Of a stretch of 64,000 nucleotides of DNA, positions 21,720 to 33,500 are shown piece by piece. The notes below the pieces were generated by a model. It saw only the letters and a program-made list of their open reading frames with translations. It was not told where the DNA came from and made no database searches. The translations under genes and the position numbers were made by a program. Every line of letters starts with the position of its first letter. The stretch's first letter is position 1. The DNA comes from Rhabdophis nuchalis (taxonomy: Eukaryota > Chordata > Lepidosauria > Squamata > Natricidae): NCBI GenBank assembly GCA_039707465.1, contig CM077647.1:118236610-118300609 (forward strand), written 5' to 3'.

Positions 21720-22648
21720 GTGAGGAAGAATCATCTTTCCCTTTGAAACTATTGCATGGTAAACTATTCTATTTCTTATCCACCTGTACATTTGGAGATC
21801 TGATTACGTTTATTTTAACCTATTCAATGTTTACAAGTAATTTCGATTGGCCAGCTTAAAAACTGCTAAAAATGAATGATCCAGTATACTTCCAATATTA
21901 ATTGATCAACTACCAAATCAAATCTTTTATTAAGGTCCCAGACCAGGATTCAAAGGGTGAAACATAATAATTTAAAAAAATAAAAAATGTAAAATACATA
22001 ATGTCACTTACATCTTTAGCAAACTTTCCAGGGCATCCTGAGGAATCTTTTACAGTATCTGATTTCTTTTAGATGAAGAAACTAAATATATATATCTCAT
22101 TCTGTAATTCCAAGGCCACATTTTTACAGCAAAATGTATGGCTAATTTAATAGCAAAATGGCTGAAAGGTTTTATTGTGTAATTTATTTTCATTATTGCT
22201 AAAACTCTGATTCTTGTAATTTTTAAATAGTGTAATTTTTAAACCATAGGACAGATGTTTAAACTAGGATACCTCAAAAGGGGTAACATACACAGCATGT
22301 CCAAAATCATGACTCTTGACTTCAGTGCAATTGAAATTTGACAAGTTTTATGAAACATTTCATACCATAGAATAGTTTATGACATAATGCAAAATGTCAT
22401 AAAACATTTCCTGCGCTAATGTTTGACAGTGCTATACAGTTGAACATGGGATAATTTCAAGACACATAAAACTCTGAATGTATCCCAGCTTTTCCAGTTA
22501 AGGCATTGCATTAGAAGCTCTGTCACTGTTGCAGTCATTGAGGAATCTGGTTAGGAAAAGATTACCCAAAAGATCATGCATTGTCTAATTATGACTTTGA
22601 ATGTAGAATTGAATTAAATATTTAACAGTGCTCTGGATATTACAGATA
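21720..22648. other. MYO1D intron 6, unannotated part
   Basis: AT-rich intronic sequence; no feature recognised. Confidence 0.55.
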
Positions 22649-23027
22649 ATCCTTCACTTACAACAGATCATTTAGTGACTGTTCAAAGTTACCACATAGC
22701 TGAAAATAATGACTTATGACTGTTTTTCACACTTATGACCATTGCAGCATCCCCATGTTTCAAAATTCAGATGTTTGACAATTGGTTCAATTTATGATAG
22801 CTGCTGTCCCAGGGTTTTGTGATTACCTTTTGCAACCTTCTGACAGGGAAAATCAATGGGGAAGCCAGATTCACTTAACAGCTGTGTTACTAACTTAACA
22901 ACAGCAGTGATTCACTTAACAACTATGGTAGGAAAGGTTGTAAAACGGGGCAGAAGTCACTTAAAAGTCTTACTTAGCCATATAAATTTTGGACTCAATT
23001 CTGGCCGTAAGTCAAGGACTGCCTGTA
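22649..23027 (+). mobile_element. MITE of the 'GTCCTCGACTTAC' TIR family, copy 6
   Basis: Starts ATAATCCTTCACTTACAACA and ends GTAAGTCAAGGACTGCCTGT, so the TIRs are recognisable. The inside matches the other copies ('gccagattcacttaaca', 'ggactcaattctggc'). Confidence 0.8.
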
Positions 23028-23504
23028 TTGCATCATACATTACCTGACTTGTATTATACTGTATAAAGTTACCTATTTTTATTTGGAAATCTGTGCTATG
23101 TTCTTTTTTGCTCCTTGACAACAATAACAAAAAAAGTTTCCAGATTTGGCCAAATTGGTTTAAAATTCTCCTTGCCATTTTTTTTTATTAGAGACAAAAA
23201 TGCAAGCATTCAGCTGAAATCTTTTTTTTTTTTATATTGAAAAAGTTTTATTGGTTTTACATTTTTTAACAGGGTAAGGTAATGGTTACAAAGAAATTTT
23301 GAGAGCATTCACGTCAGAGTCATCGGACCTTCCGAGACCTCAAAATACACATTAAAAAAGTTAATATAGAAAACATTTTCCATACCACTACAAGTTGAAA
23401 GCAAGTACATTTACCTAAATTCTCCCTTCCATGCTGTCAGACATTTACAAAAGGTCCGGATAGAAATATTATGCAAAATTGTTCAGGAAAAAATCAAGGC
23501 AAAG

Positions 23505-24353
23505 TTATTTTTTTGATCTAAGTCTTTTGGCTATTGTATCTTCTTTTTCTCCTCCCTGGCCCCCCGCAGGCGGAGCCGTGGCCCCCTCCGTCCCCCCTGG
23601 ATCTTCCCCCAGGGCAGAGGAATGTTTTTTAAGAAAGGCTTCCGCCTCAGCAACTGTTTTAATCCTCACTCTTCCTCCTTCCCAGAACACCAGCATCCCT
23701 TCAGGTGTCATCCACTTGAACCAAATCCCGTGATCAAACAAGGTTTTAGACAAGAAGGAAAATTTCCTTCTTGAGTCTCTAATTTTTCTAGGGATCTGCT
23801 TCAAGATAGTGACCGTTTCTCGATGATAAGTTAAAGGTTTCTCTCTCTGCGCTTTCAGGATTTCCTCTCTGGTTGACCTTCTAACAAATTTCACATGTAT
23901 CTCTCTAGGCACTTCATTCATCCTGGCATATGCAGAGTTAATTCTATAGGCTAGGTCAATGTCCCCCCTGATCTCATCCTTAGGTTTTTGTAAATAATCT
24001 GCTAAAATTGTACTCATAAGATCAGGTAGGCATTCACCAGAATCCTCAAGAACATTCTGAAATCTCAAAAAATATGTCATTCTTTCCATATCCATCCTAG
24101 ACACACGCCCATTTATTTCCCCCACCTCATTAGAAATATTTTTAATCTCTCCCTTAGCCCCCTCCAACCCTCCTTCCAATTCTTCATTCTTCTGTGTATT
24201 CTCCAACACTTGCTTCCGGGTATCCAATAGTTCCTTTTTGAAAGTACTATTTTCAGCCCTCTGGGCCTTTATTTCTGCTATCAAAGTCTGCATAGAGGTT
24301 TCAAGAGAAGCCATCCTTTGTTCCAAATTTACAAGTGCTGCTTCTTGTGCCAT
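23505..24353 (-). CDS. L1 ORF1p-like protein, intact, 282 aa
   Basis: An intact ORF with ATG in a good context (ACCATGG). Residues ~1-85 are a heptad-rich coiled coil (NLEQRMASLETSMQTLIAEI and onward), the trimerisation region of L1 ORF1p. Residues ~88-185 are the RRM (ERMTYFLRFQNV, then MSTILADYL and YRINSAYARM). Residues ~185-255 are the C-terminal domain (REIHVKFVRRSTREEILKAQ, TVTILKQIPRKIRDSRRKFS, GMLVFWEGGRVRIKT). A Gly/Pro-rich tail ends IAKRLRSKK. ORF1p is an RNA-binding chaperone that coats the element RNA. There is no disabling mutation, consistent with a young insertion. It is not a host gene. Confidence 0.92.
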   Translation of the reverse strand: MAQEAALVNLEQRMASLETSMQTLIAEIKAQRAENSTFKKELLDTRKQVLENTQKNEELEGGLEGAKGEIKNISNEVGEINGRVSRMDMERMTYFLRFQNVLEDSGECLPDLMSTILADYLQKPKDEIRGDIDLAYRINSAYARMNEVPREIHVKFVRRSTREEILKAQREKPLTYHRETVTILKQIPRKIRDSRRKFSFLSKTLFDHGIWFKWMTPEGMLVFWEGGRVRIKTVAEAEAFLKKHSSALGEDPGGTEGATAPPAGGQGGEKEDTIAKRLRSKK

Positions 24354-25221
24354 GGTTAAAAGTTAGAATCACTGCCACCAAGATGGCGTTTTCCGGGTGG
24401 GGCTGGTAGGGCAGATCAGGAGCTCAGTTCAGTTCAGGGCCGTGAAGTTGCAAACAATTCAGAAACCAAAAGAGACACAATTTCCCAAATCAACAAATAG
24501 TAATAACGAAGGTATTCCAAAGAAGAAATCACAAATCCATCAAGAAAAATTTTTTTTCCAAAAATCCAGAGAGAGTCCTGCTTTCAAAGAGACGCTGGAA
24601 ATTTTCCTTAGTTGAAATAATCAGGCAGGGACACAGAGAAGCCACTTCCACCGCCCATCTCAGCCAGAGGGAGAAAGTAGCAAAAAAAGAATTTTTTTAA
24701 ACTCAGCCAGACCTAGAAACAATGTTGCAAAAGGTCACATTCCACTTTCCCTTGTTAGAGACCGTCCGGAGTGAAAGTTTCCGCTTTCCCTTTGCAGAGA
24801 AGCCATTTTAACGTGCCGCTTAAATCCGAGGGGGGGTTTTTTAAAAATAAACACCCCCCTCCCAGTCCGTTCAGTCTGGCTGGCAGCAGGAAAAAAAAGT
24901 TTTTTAAAGACTCACTCTCTCCTCGCAGCTGAAGCCTCGGGAGTCCTTCTGACTGAGCCGATCAGCCCTCCTCATAATTGTAAATGGCGCCGTCTTCCCT
25001 GGGCGAAGGGAAAACCCCCCGCTAGCATGTTCTCCCTCACCTGAGCCGCGCCGGGAGCCGCTTCCTCCACCGCCGTGGGGGGCACGCCCCCCGACGAGCC
25101 GGCCCTACGGGAGACCCTCAAACAGAGGAGTCTCGCCCCCGTTGGGGGGCAGAAGAAGAAACAAAGCGGCGAGCGAGCGCTAGGCTCGCCCGTCGCCGCA
25201 GGAGCCGGAACCGGAAAGCCT
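24354..25221 (-). promoter_or_regulatory. GC-rich 5' UTR / putative internal promoter of the L1-type element
   Basis: About 870 bp, with the distal 250 bp strongly CpG-rich ('gcggcgagcgagcgc', 'ccgccgtggggggcacg'), unlike the AT-rich intron around it. L1 elements carry their promoter in this position (known). Activity here is inferred only. Confidence 0.55.
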
Positions 25222-25235
25222 AGCTGAAATCTTTT

Positions 25236-25688
25236 GAAAACTTAATGGGCCAGCTATCAACTTTATGTTGCCAACTATTTATCTTCAATTCCTAATTATC
25301 ATAATCTTGTTTTGTATTTTTGACCTTGACTAACAGGAAAGGATGATAATTTATATTCTCTTTTGCAGCTGTGATTTACTCCTTTTTTCCTTGTTTTTTT
25401 CCAACCCCACTCCCCGCATCCGCCCCACTAGGTTTAAAAAAATATATATTTGGATTCATTATGAATATTTTAACAGATTAAATAGATTTATTCTCTTGCT
25501 TTTCTTTTTCCTATCAGCTAGTTCACATAATATATTTTTAACTACTATTACTAATACTTTATTCTTTGTCTTAGCTGAAATATTCCCATGTAGGGAGATG
25601 AGTGTCTTATTTTCCATTGCTTAACATTGTATTCTTAGTGTTCAAGCAAGAGAGTGACTTCATGTTTTTGTTTGCTTTTTTTTTTTAG
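25236..25688. other. MYO1D intron 6, end
   Basis: AT-rich intronic sequence with a strong T8 polypyrimidine tract just before the exon 7 acceptor. Nothing else recognised. Confidence 0.6.
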
Positions 25689-25805
25689 TGTACCATTAAT
25701 GATAGTGCAGATTTCAAAGCTGTTGCTGATGCGATGAAAGTGATTGGGTTTGGACCAGAAGAGATTCAAACAGTGTACAAAATCCTTGCTACCATTCTGC
25801 ATTTG
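25689..25805 (+). CDS. MYO1D: MYO1D exon 7 (residues ~239-277)
   Basis: Encodes [20 protein letters not shown] then [19 protein letters not shown], a conserved helical part of the upper 50K domain. Phase 0 at both ends; acceptor TTTTTTAG, donor TTTG|GTAAGT. Confidence 0.96.
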
Positions 25806-26051
25806 GTAAGTGGATCTCTCTGCTGTTAGACTTATGGAAAGAAAGGTATATTGTAAAGTTATATGAGGAACATCAGGAACAGGAGGGTAATAATAGTTAT
25901 ATTTTGCATTTATACATGCATATTTATTTGGGTGAGAGACTTTAATTATATTTAAATATATTAAAGATCATATACACTCAGATTCCAGGTTTATTTTTAA
26001 AGATAGGCAACTAATAGAATGAATCAAGTTTCCATGGTTATAAAGAAAACA

Positions 26052-26425
26052 CAGGTACTCCTTGACTTACAACTGTTCATTTAGCCATTTTTGAAATTAC
26101 GATGTCACTGACATCTGCTTACAACCATCCACACAATCATATGATTACAATCTGGGCGTTTGGTGACCAACTCACATTTATAACAGTTGCAGTTTCTTGG
26201 AGTCACATGATCGACATTTGCAGTCTTCCCTACCAGCTTTCAACAAGCAAAGTCAATGGGGAAGCCAGCGAGAATGTTACAAATTGCAATTATGTGTTAT
26301 CTCAGTTAACAACCTCAGTGATTCATTTAAATGGCCACATGTGTGGTCACGTGATGCCTTACTTAACCACTATACAACTTAATCATGAGTTTTCTGGTCT
26401 AATTGTGGTTGTAAGTCAATGCTGA
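26052..26425 (+). mobile_element. MITE of the 'GTCCTCGACTTAC' TIR family, copy 7
   Basis: Starts AGGTACTCCTTGACTTACAA and ends GTGGTTGTAAGTCAATGCTGA. Internal family phrases 'caagcaaagtcaatgggg' and 'ttaacaacctcagtgattc' are present. The open frame over it is fortuitous. Confidence 0.78.
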
Positions 26426-26706
26426 CTTATAGAAACTTCCAATGTTCTTCAGTGGATATGCTCTTTTGTTAATGTTAATAAATAAGGTGTAACTTACCCA
26501 AAATTATCAGTAAAACAATGGAGCAGGAATTTGGTTCCTTAGCAAAAAAAAAATGCTTTAGTTTAAGATGGAGATGGAATAGCTATTATCCTAGTTTGGG
26601 ATGAATCAAGGAAACAGCCAGAGTTTTCAAGCAGATACAATGTCTAAATTGTGCTTGATGCTGAAATTGTTGAGGAAATGAACAAGCTTCTTCCATTTTT
26701 CTCCAG

Positions 26707-26910
26707 GGCAACTTGAAATTTTCTGTGGATGGTGAAACACCAGTGATTGAAAATAGCAAGCTAGTATCTGTCATTGCAGATCTGCTCTCAACTAAAGCTG
26801 ATATAGTAGAGAAGGCTCTGCTTTTTCGAACTGTAGCTACTGGTCGTGATATCATTGATAAGCAACACACAGAACAAGAAGCCACTTACGGCAAAAATGC
26901 ATTTGCAAAG
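26707..26910 (+). CDS. MYO1D: MYO1D exon 8 (residues ~278-345)
   Basis: Encodes [20 protein letters not shown], then [20 protein letters not shown] and [20 protein letters not shown], ending AFAK: the upper 50K/HO-linker region. Phase 0; acceptor TTCTCCAG, donor CAAAG|GTGAAT. Conservative substitutions only relative to the mammalian protein as remembered. Confidence 0.97.
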
Positions 26911-27711
26911 GTGAATATAGATTCTATCCTATCAGTGTGAAGTCTATCTTTTTGGTTTGATATCTTCATTTTTAAGTGAAAGTTAATATGATTGATTCAA
27001 AAAGTTCAACAGTAGCCACGCACATAAATCCACACATAAATTATCACTTGCTATTCATGAACAATTTATGTAAGAAAGGAAAAAGGTGACTTTCTTTCCA
27101 GTTATCAAAAATATTCTATCTGTGATTAGCAAGTGACTTATTTCTTGTGACCAGAAATCAAAGTATTGTTTGAAGATTGTCTGAATTTGCCAGTTATCTT
27201 TGGGAGGCTAGTGATTGGAATTCTCTGGAGATGTATGAAGTCTTTGGAAGTTTATGGATGATGTAAAAGTCATACTATGAGAAAGTATGACATAGGGTAT
27301 GAGAAGACAAGTATATTTTTGGGTGTGCAGGGAGATTGGAATGCACACACTTGTGGCTACTTTCCAGTGAAACACATTGTATATCATCAGTGAAGTTAGT
27401 TGTATATTGTACATCATCAGTGAGTTAAGACATTGGTGGAGGAAGAATCTGGAACTAGCTGACTTGTTTAATGAACTAAATGTCCTGAAAATAACCCCCT
27501 TTCAATTTTAATAATGCTACAGCAAAAGAACAAGTTTATTTGCAGTTTTTTTTGTTTAAATCTCATAAGATTTTTACTGCTGAGTAGGTTAGAACTGGAT
27601 GATTCCCAGTTTTCTTTTATAAGCCTACAGTGACCTAACACAAAAATAAAGACTTACTAAATCTGGGTTCTAAACCAGGAAATAAAATTGATGATGTACT
27701 TTGGTTTGTAG
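26911..27711. other. MYO1D intron 8
   Basis: AT-rich intron. It contains a short direct repeat, 'ttgtatatcatcagtg' / 'ttgtacatcatcagtg' (about 27,378-27,422). No element recognised. Confidence 0.6.
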
Positions 27712-27857
27712 GCAATGTATGAGCGCCTTTTCTGCTGGATTGTGATGCATATCAATGATGGAATTGCAGTGAAAGATTACAACAGCACTGTTCACGGCAA
27801 AAACACAGTGATTGGAGTTCTTGATATCTATGGCTTTGAGATCTTTGACAATAACAG
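27712..27857 (+). CDS. MYO1D: MYO1D exon 9 (residues ~346-393), switch II
   Basis: Encodes [20 protein letters not shown], then [17 protein letters not shown] and switch [10 protein letters not shown] near the 3' end. Switch II couples phosphate release to the relay helix. The exon ends with AG of a split Ser codon; acceptor GTTTGTAG, donor AACAG|GTGAAA. The surface helix [17 protein letters not shown] differs noticeably from the mammalian sequence I remember. Confidence 0.97.
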
Positions 27858-27938
27858 GTGAAATATCTTGAGACAGTCAAGCATATATTGGTTCACAGGA
27901 GGATTTAAGACATTATTTACTGGTTTTTCCTTTTACAG

Positions 27939-28053
27939 TTTTGAACAATTCTGCATTAACTACTGCAATGAGAAGTTGCAACAGCTCTTCATTCAACTTG
28001 TTTTGAAGCAAGAACAGGAAGAATATCAGCGAGAGGGGATTCCTTGGAAGCAT
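27939..28053 (+). CDS. MYO1D: MYO1D exon 10 (residues ~395-432), relay helix
   Basis: Encodes [20 protein letters not shown], then [18 protein letters not shown]: the relay helix and start of the relay loop. Intron 9 before it is only 81 bp. The acceptor is TTTTACAG and the donor CAT|GTGAGT. Confidence 0.97.
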
Positions 28054-28205
28054 GTGAGTAGATTTACACAGTATGCTCAGAAACACTCAGTGGTTACCCC
28101 ACCTCCAAATTAAGATTTAAAATGCAGCATCATATGGGGAGGAAGATTCAATATGTTTATTTAAAACATCAAATCTAAAGGACACAACCACTGAAAAACT
28201 AGTTA

Positions 28206-29272
28206 CCGTATTTTTCGGAGTATAAGACGCAGCCAGGTTTTGAAGAGGCAAAGTTTTTTTAAAAGTAGGTAGGTAGATAGAGGGATAGCGAGAGAAATAA
28301 AGAGAGAGAAATACAGTAGGTAGATAGGGAGAGAGCGTGTGTAGATAGGTAGGTAGGTAGAGGAATAGAGAGAGAGAAAGAGAGAGAGAGAGAAATACAG
28401 TAGATAGGTAGGGAGAGAGAGAGTAGGTAAGTTGGTAGGTAGAGGAATAGAGAGAGAAAAATAGAGAGAAATATAGTAGATAGGTAGGGGGGGAGAGAGA
28501 AAGAGAAGGTAGGTTGGTAGGTAGAGGGATAGAGAGAGAAATAGAGAGAGAGAAATACAGTAGAGAGGTAGGGGGAAAGAGAGAGTAGGTAGGTAGGTAT
28601 ATAGGTAGATAGAGGAGAGGGGGAGAGAGAGAAATACAGTAGATAGGTGGGGGAAGAGAGAATAGGTAGGTAGGTAGGTAGGTAGATATTTCCAGGCGTA
28701 TTTACCCATGTGCTGGAGAAGGAAATAGCTGACAACCTGTAGCACCTACATCTTTGTTTCTGCAGGCACAGCACTTGACCAACGTAATTCTCATCAACCC
28801 CTCTAAATAAACAGCTTTCCAAAGGGGGGGGGGGGAGTTTTTGCACTCTGTAAACCTCCCCGTGAAAACGGGCCCGTTTCTTTTCCAAATAAAAAGCATG
28901 AATAGCCTTGGGGGGGTTTGCAGAGTGCTCCTGGGGAGTATGGGGGGGCCCCAAAACGAGCAAAAAACAGCCTGTTTCTCACGAAAACGGGCCAGCTTTT
29001 GGTTAAAGAAAATGCATGCATATCCTTATGGAGGCTTATAGAGTGCTGCTGGGGGGTGGGGGAGCAAAAAAATCCTGTTTTTTGCTCATTTCTGCCCTCC
29101 CCAGCCCCCAGGAGCTCTCTGAAAGCCTCCATAAGGCTATGCACGGCCATTTTGGTGAAGGAGGTGGGGCTTCAAGCGGCAAAAAGTTCTGTATTCGATG
29201 TATAATATGCACCCAGATTTTCAGCCTCTTTTTAGAGGAAAAAAGGTGCGTTTTATAATCTGAAAAATATGA
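28206..29272. mobile_element. TA-flanked (Tc1/mariner-type) non-autonomous element with GTAG minisatellite, copy A
   Basis: Termini CCGTATTTTTCGGAGTATAA and TTTATAATCTGAAAAATATGA are inverted repeats (the right end is mutated), each flanked by TA, the mariner-type target. Inside: 'gcagccaggttttgaagaggcaaag', a GTAGGTAG/GATAGAGAG/AAATACAG minisatellite (28,262-28,685), then GC-rich repeated blocks ('ccttatggaggcttatagagtgctgctgggg'). It has no transposase. All long open frames are translations of these repeats. Confidence 0.82.
28262..28690. repeat. Minisatellite, unit ~GTAGGTAGAGGGATAGAGAG...AAATACA
   Basis: Imperfect tandem units built of (GTAG)n, GGGATAGAGAGAG and AAATACAGTAG. The same unit makes up the arrays at 46.08-46.67 kb and, reversed, 57.42-57.92 kb. 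Confidence 0.9.
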
Positions 29273-29665
29273 TAATAAAGCCTGCAAAAGCCATGAAAGA
29301 AAAGACTGAAAATTGAAAGCAGACAGATTTTACCCAGTTAAGAAGGTAAAGAAAATGTGGATGGTTTTCAAGAAAAACTATTTCTATTATAACTGGATTT
29401 GAGGAAAGGAATAGAAATGTAGAACTTCAAGGAAGACTTTTTCAGCTATTATATAGATTAAGTGAGACTATAGAGAAATAATCTTTTAAATACTTTGATC
29501 CCAAGGCAAGGTTATAAAGATTATAATCAGCACTCTGAGATATGCCTGGAAACAGACTGATCAGCAACGTAGCTGCAATATCAATGGTATAATAGACTAT
29601 GATATTTAACAACGCTCTCTGCTCCTGCAGCCATGTATTTATGGATATATATTCATGAACACAGA

Positions 29666-29896
29666 ATAGCAATAGTATTTAGAATTCTTTTCCAGTTCAC
29701 AGTGCTTTATAGCCTTCTCAAAATGATTTACAGAGCCAGTATATTGCCCCCAATAATCTGAGTCCTCATTTTACTGACCTCAGAAGGATAGAAGGCTGAG
29801 TCAACCTTGAGCCGATCAGAATTAAACTGCTGGTAGCTGGCTGTCAGCAGAAATAGCCTGCAGTACTGCATTTTAACCACTCCGCCACCACGGCTC
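29666..29896 (-). mobile_element. tRNA-derived SINE, near full length
   Basis: On the minus strand it starts GAGCCGTGGTGGCGGAGTGG (A-box-like), continues through a B-box-like 'tttaattctgatc', then 'ggttgactcagccttctatccttctgag' and 'caatatactggctctgtaaatc', and ends near 'aatactattgct'. A 3' half of the same family sits at 56.30-56.45 kb. Confidence 0.75.
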
Positions 29897-29899
29897 AGA

Positions 29900-31923
29900 A
29901 TATTTCTGTATTCATTTTTTTTTAAATAAAATATATCTTTATTAATACTTGCCATATAAAACCACACATTCAACAAATATAGGGTAATGGTAACTGGAAA
30001 GACATACATAAACATACCCGGGAAAGGTCTAGTCCCTTAGATTGAGAATTGAGTTTATCCCAGTCTAATTTATCAGTTATTATTTATGATTATACAAAGA
30101 TTTTTTTCTCTCTCAAATTTACTATCCTCTTTTCTTATTTATTCCTCACATTGATTTCTTAGTCTATCTAGTTGGTTTCCTTGGTATCCATTACTCTCCT
30201 GTTGTACCATGCATACCATTTATTCCAACATTTGAAAAAGTTGACTCTTGTCTATCTTTTAAGATATATATTAGTTTGTTTCTGTATTCATCATCCTGTC
30301 CACCAAATGAAACCTGATCAACTCCTTCTAGACCCTATTCCTATTGGATGGTCATCCAATGGGACATTGAAAATTTGCATTTTTAATAATTGCCTATTTC
30401 CTTTGAACTTCTTCCTGGCAGAGATGCCATCAGCTTCATCTCTCTTAGGCTTTAGGAAAATTATGAAGATTTATCAATTTCAACTTGTACAGGAAGATAA
30501 CATATTATAATTGAAGGTGTGGTTCACGTATGCATGTCATTTGTATTTTTTTAATCTTCCTTGAGCTTTCATTGTATCTGGAATTGCCTGTGTTTGGAAA
30601 CATTACATATTGAAATTGTTAGCTATGTAAAATCTTGAGAATGAACAAAATACAAGCAAAATGAATATTTTGTGCCAAATTTAATTTCTAATTGGTTTTC
30701 AAGGAACGTCCCATGTAGAAGTTATTACAATAGCCTAATAAAAAAGAATAGATCTATCACAGGTTGGCGTACTCCGATAACAGTTATCATTAAATCATGG
30801 TTGAGTGAGAAATATTCCTATTTAATGTAGTTGCTTCTTCAAAGAGATTGCAGGTGCATCTAGCTTGGTTTAAACAGCAACATCTGGCTGATCCTTATTC
30901 TCATGCTGGTTCAGAATACTGACATTTAAACACAAGATGGAAAAACTGTACCTGTATACTGATGATATCTTCCCCTAAATCTCTGGGATATATTGCAGTT
31001 CTCAATAATTTTAGTACATAGAAAAATGTCTTGTATAATGTCATGGTATGATAACAAGTCAAAATTCCCAGTATTGCCTTTGGAGACTGACTTATCAGGA
31101 AATTTTGAATTACTATAAGATGGCACTCTCTACTCACCAGTCAGCTCAGGTTGGTCAATGCCACACTAAATAGAATCCAAAACCACAGAACCACCAGCAG
31201 CTTATTCATTCTGTCTAGTTCTCTATTCCCCAATTCCCAAAATAATCCAGACCTGAACCTAATCAAAATAGATTCAGATAATCTTTGCAATGCCAAACAA
31301 CGCTCTGTGATCTTGTGCCAAAAATGGAGATTGGAGACAAATTAATAAATATCAACTTCTTAGAATCAGAGCAATAGGGGAAAATATTACTTATTTAAGG
31401 CAGGACAAAAATATAATCACTGCCCGTGTATTTAATGAAACAGAGATTAGCAATGCCCCCTATAATCAGCAACAACTAGTGGAATAAAATTCACACAGAC
31501 TCTGTATATGTAGAAATTTTTCCCAAGATTCTGAGACTGCACTCTAAGTTTGGTAGAATAGAGAGCTTCTTCTTTTAATGTTATTGGTATAAAGTACAAA
31601 AAGGAGATAAAACTTGGAATATGTTTATCATCTCAATCACACAAAATACCATTTCAATACTTTTTTATTCTTCAGATATCTTTAGACTTAGAGACTTTCA
31701 AAATATTGCTGAATAGTTTGGCTTAAATCTATCTGAAATATTGTATGCTTTATTGTATTGTATGAATTTAGAATAAATTTCACTGAGTTTCAAAGTAGGA
31801 ACTGCACCTGAAGGATAAAGTTACCCCTCCTCATTTTTTCCTTGTACTACTAATTCTAGTAATGCAGTATACTTTTCCTCACAGAATTGTCTTTAGTATT
31901 TGTTCTCAAATATTCTATTATAG
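29900..31923. other. MYO1D intron 10, unannotated end
   Basis: AT-rich sequence. A stretch at 30,890-31,550 looks like an old degenerate repeat (open frame on the minus strand with no family I can name). No MYO1D exon is missing here because exons 10 and 11 join in phase. Confidence 0.45.
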
Positions 31924-32094
31924 ATTGACTACTTCAACAACCAGATTATTGTTGATCTTGTCGAGCTGCAGCACAAGGGAATCATAGCCAATTTGGATGA
32001 TGCGTGCATGAATGTTGGAAAAGTCACAGATGAAATGTTCCTGGAGGCTCTTAATAAGAAGTTGGGCAAGCATGCTCACTTTTCCAGCAGAAAG
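31924..32094 (+). CDS. MYO1D: MYO1D exon 11 (residues ~433-489)
   Basis: Encodes [20 protein letters not shown], then [20 protein letters not shown] and [17 protein letters not shown]: relay loop and lower 50K. Phase 0; acceptor TATTATAG, donor AAAG|GTATTT. Confidence 0.97.
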
Positions 32095-33345
32095 GTATTT
32101 TTGTCTAATCTGGCATTAACTATAATTCTGGCACTAGACTAATTCAACTTTTTTAAAAACTTAATTAGCATTGAAATGTTTTATTTTGTCCTTTCTTAAT
32201 TGAAACAGATCAGCTTACACAAAATAGTCATTTAGCTTCCTATTATTCCCTGCTTCTAAACATGTGCCAAGGAATTTTGAAAAGCATATTTTTCAGGGTT
32301 TATGACTATTTGATTTTTTTCTTAAAGCATTTTATCCTCCCAGAAAGGATCAAAGAACAGTGTACAATTGAAATTGCAGTCTCTAAAAACACCCTACAAA
32401 AACAAAAAATAGAATAAAAGATCACAAAAAAATCCACACAATATTTTCTTTATTATCAAGTTGACCAAATCATATTATCAAGTTCAGCAAGTGCCATTTC
32501 ATCAGAGTGGAAGACTGATTTCTCTCTGATGGGCTCAGAGTGTAGCAATATGGAAAAAAGCTCGTAATTAGCCCAATGCTGGCTGCCTCATTCATCTTCC
32601 TTTTTCACATTGTCTTGTTAAGTATGTATTTAATCCTATTGGGATTCTAAGAACTAAAACATACTTTTTAATCCACACCAAACTATAAACTTGTAAGTGT
32701 TACGGCTGAGTTGAAAATACATGAATTTTCAGTGCATCCCATTCCATCCATGTGTGATTCTGACTTGATGATTTGAGGCTCAAAGTGAACTATAGCATTT
32801 GTTGGCTGATATTGTTATGGTGACATTAGTTGGAGGAAGGAACCAATTGACACATACAGAATGCATAGCTAAAATTCACAGATTGAGATTTTTTAAAAAT
32901 ATCAAGCCTATGGCTTGAAGTACTCCTCTTCTATAAATAATCTTTAAAGTTGATTCCAAAGGAGAAAAAAATTAATATCCAGCAGAGGGAGCCATAGACT
33001 TTTCAATGTTAAAGAGAAAAACAGAAGCATGAAGCTGGCTAGACAATGATGTCATTTATAACCAATAGGAGCCCAGTTTAAACTCATGTAATGTTTCCTA
33101 AGCAAATAAGAGCCGAAAATATGGAGTATAGATTTTTATTTCAGAAAGGTAAAGAAATTCCTTTTGAAACCATAGTCGAACAATATTTTTATTAGAAGCA
33201 AATAGAAGTAACAAAAGCAAATTTTTAGAGCTGTTCAAAAGGCTACTTGTTATGCAAAACATTGAGAAAGGAAAGTGTTGAAGGAAAATGCTAGCTTTGC
33301 TGAAATTACAAAGTCTTCATTTGATCATATCCATAAAATAGAGTG
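32095..33345. other. MYO1D intron 11, first part
   Basis: AT-rich intron; a degenerate LINE-tail-like stretch may lie near 32,320-32,400. Nothing coding. Confidence 0.5.
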
Positions 33346-33350
33346 TAAAA

Positions 33351-33351
33351 T

Positions 33352-33432
<81 letters not shown>

Positions 33433-33500
33433 ATTTATATCCCGCCTATCTCCCCTAGTGGACTCAGGGTGGCGCACAGAAATATAAAAATATAAAACAA
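33351..33500 (-). mobile_element. L2-like LINE 3' tail ending in (ATT)n
   Basis: On the minus strand: CTGTGCGCCACCCTGAGTCC...GGCGGGATATAAATCTG followed by about 27 AAT units (33,351-33,429 on + as ATT). It is the same tail as the LINE at 14.6 kb, with a pure trinucleotide end. Confidence 0.75.

Larger units (their letters stand above)
23226..25221 (-). mobile_element. L1-type ORF1-only (HAL1-like) retroelement, full length with 14-bp TSD
   Basis: The element lies antisense to MYO1D. Flanking copies of AGCTGAAATCTTTT (23,212-23,225 and 25,222-25,235) are an exact 14-bp target duplication. On the minus strand: a GC- and CpG-rich 5' UTR of ~870 bp (25,221-24,354), an intact 282-codon ORF1, a 3' UTR of ~270 bp, and a poly(A) tail (T run at 23,221-23,233 on +). 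There is no room for ORF2. This is the half-L1 (HAL1) plan, which needs the endonuclease/RT of a full L1 in trans (known for mammalian HAL1; inference here). Confidence 0.88.

Noticed and set aside
30901..31137. Minus-strand frame suspected to be a reverse-transcriptase relic
   Set aside because: No RT motif could be confirmed; left as unknown degenerate sequence.
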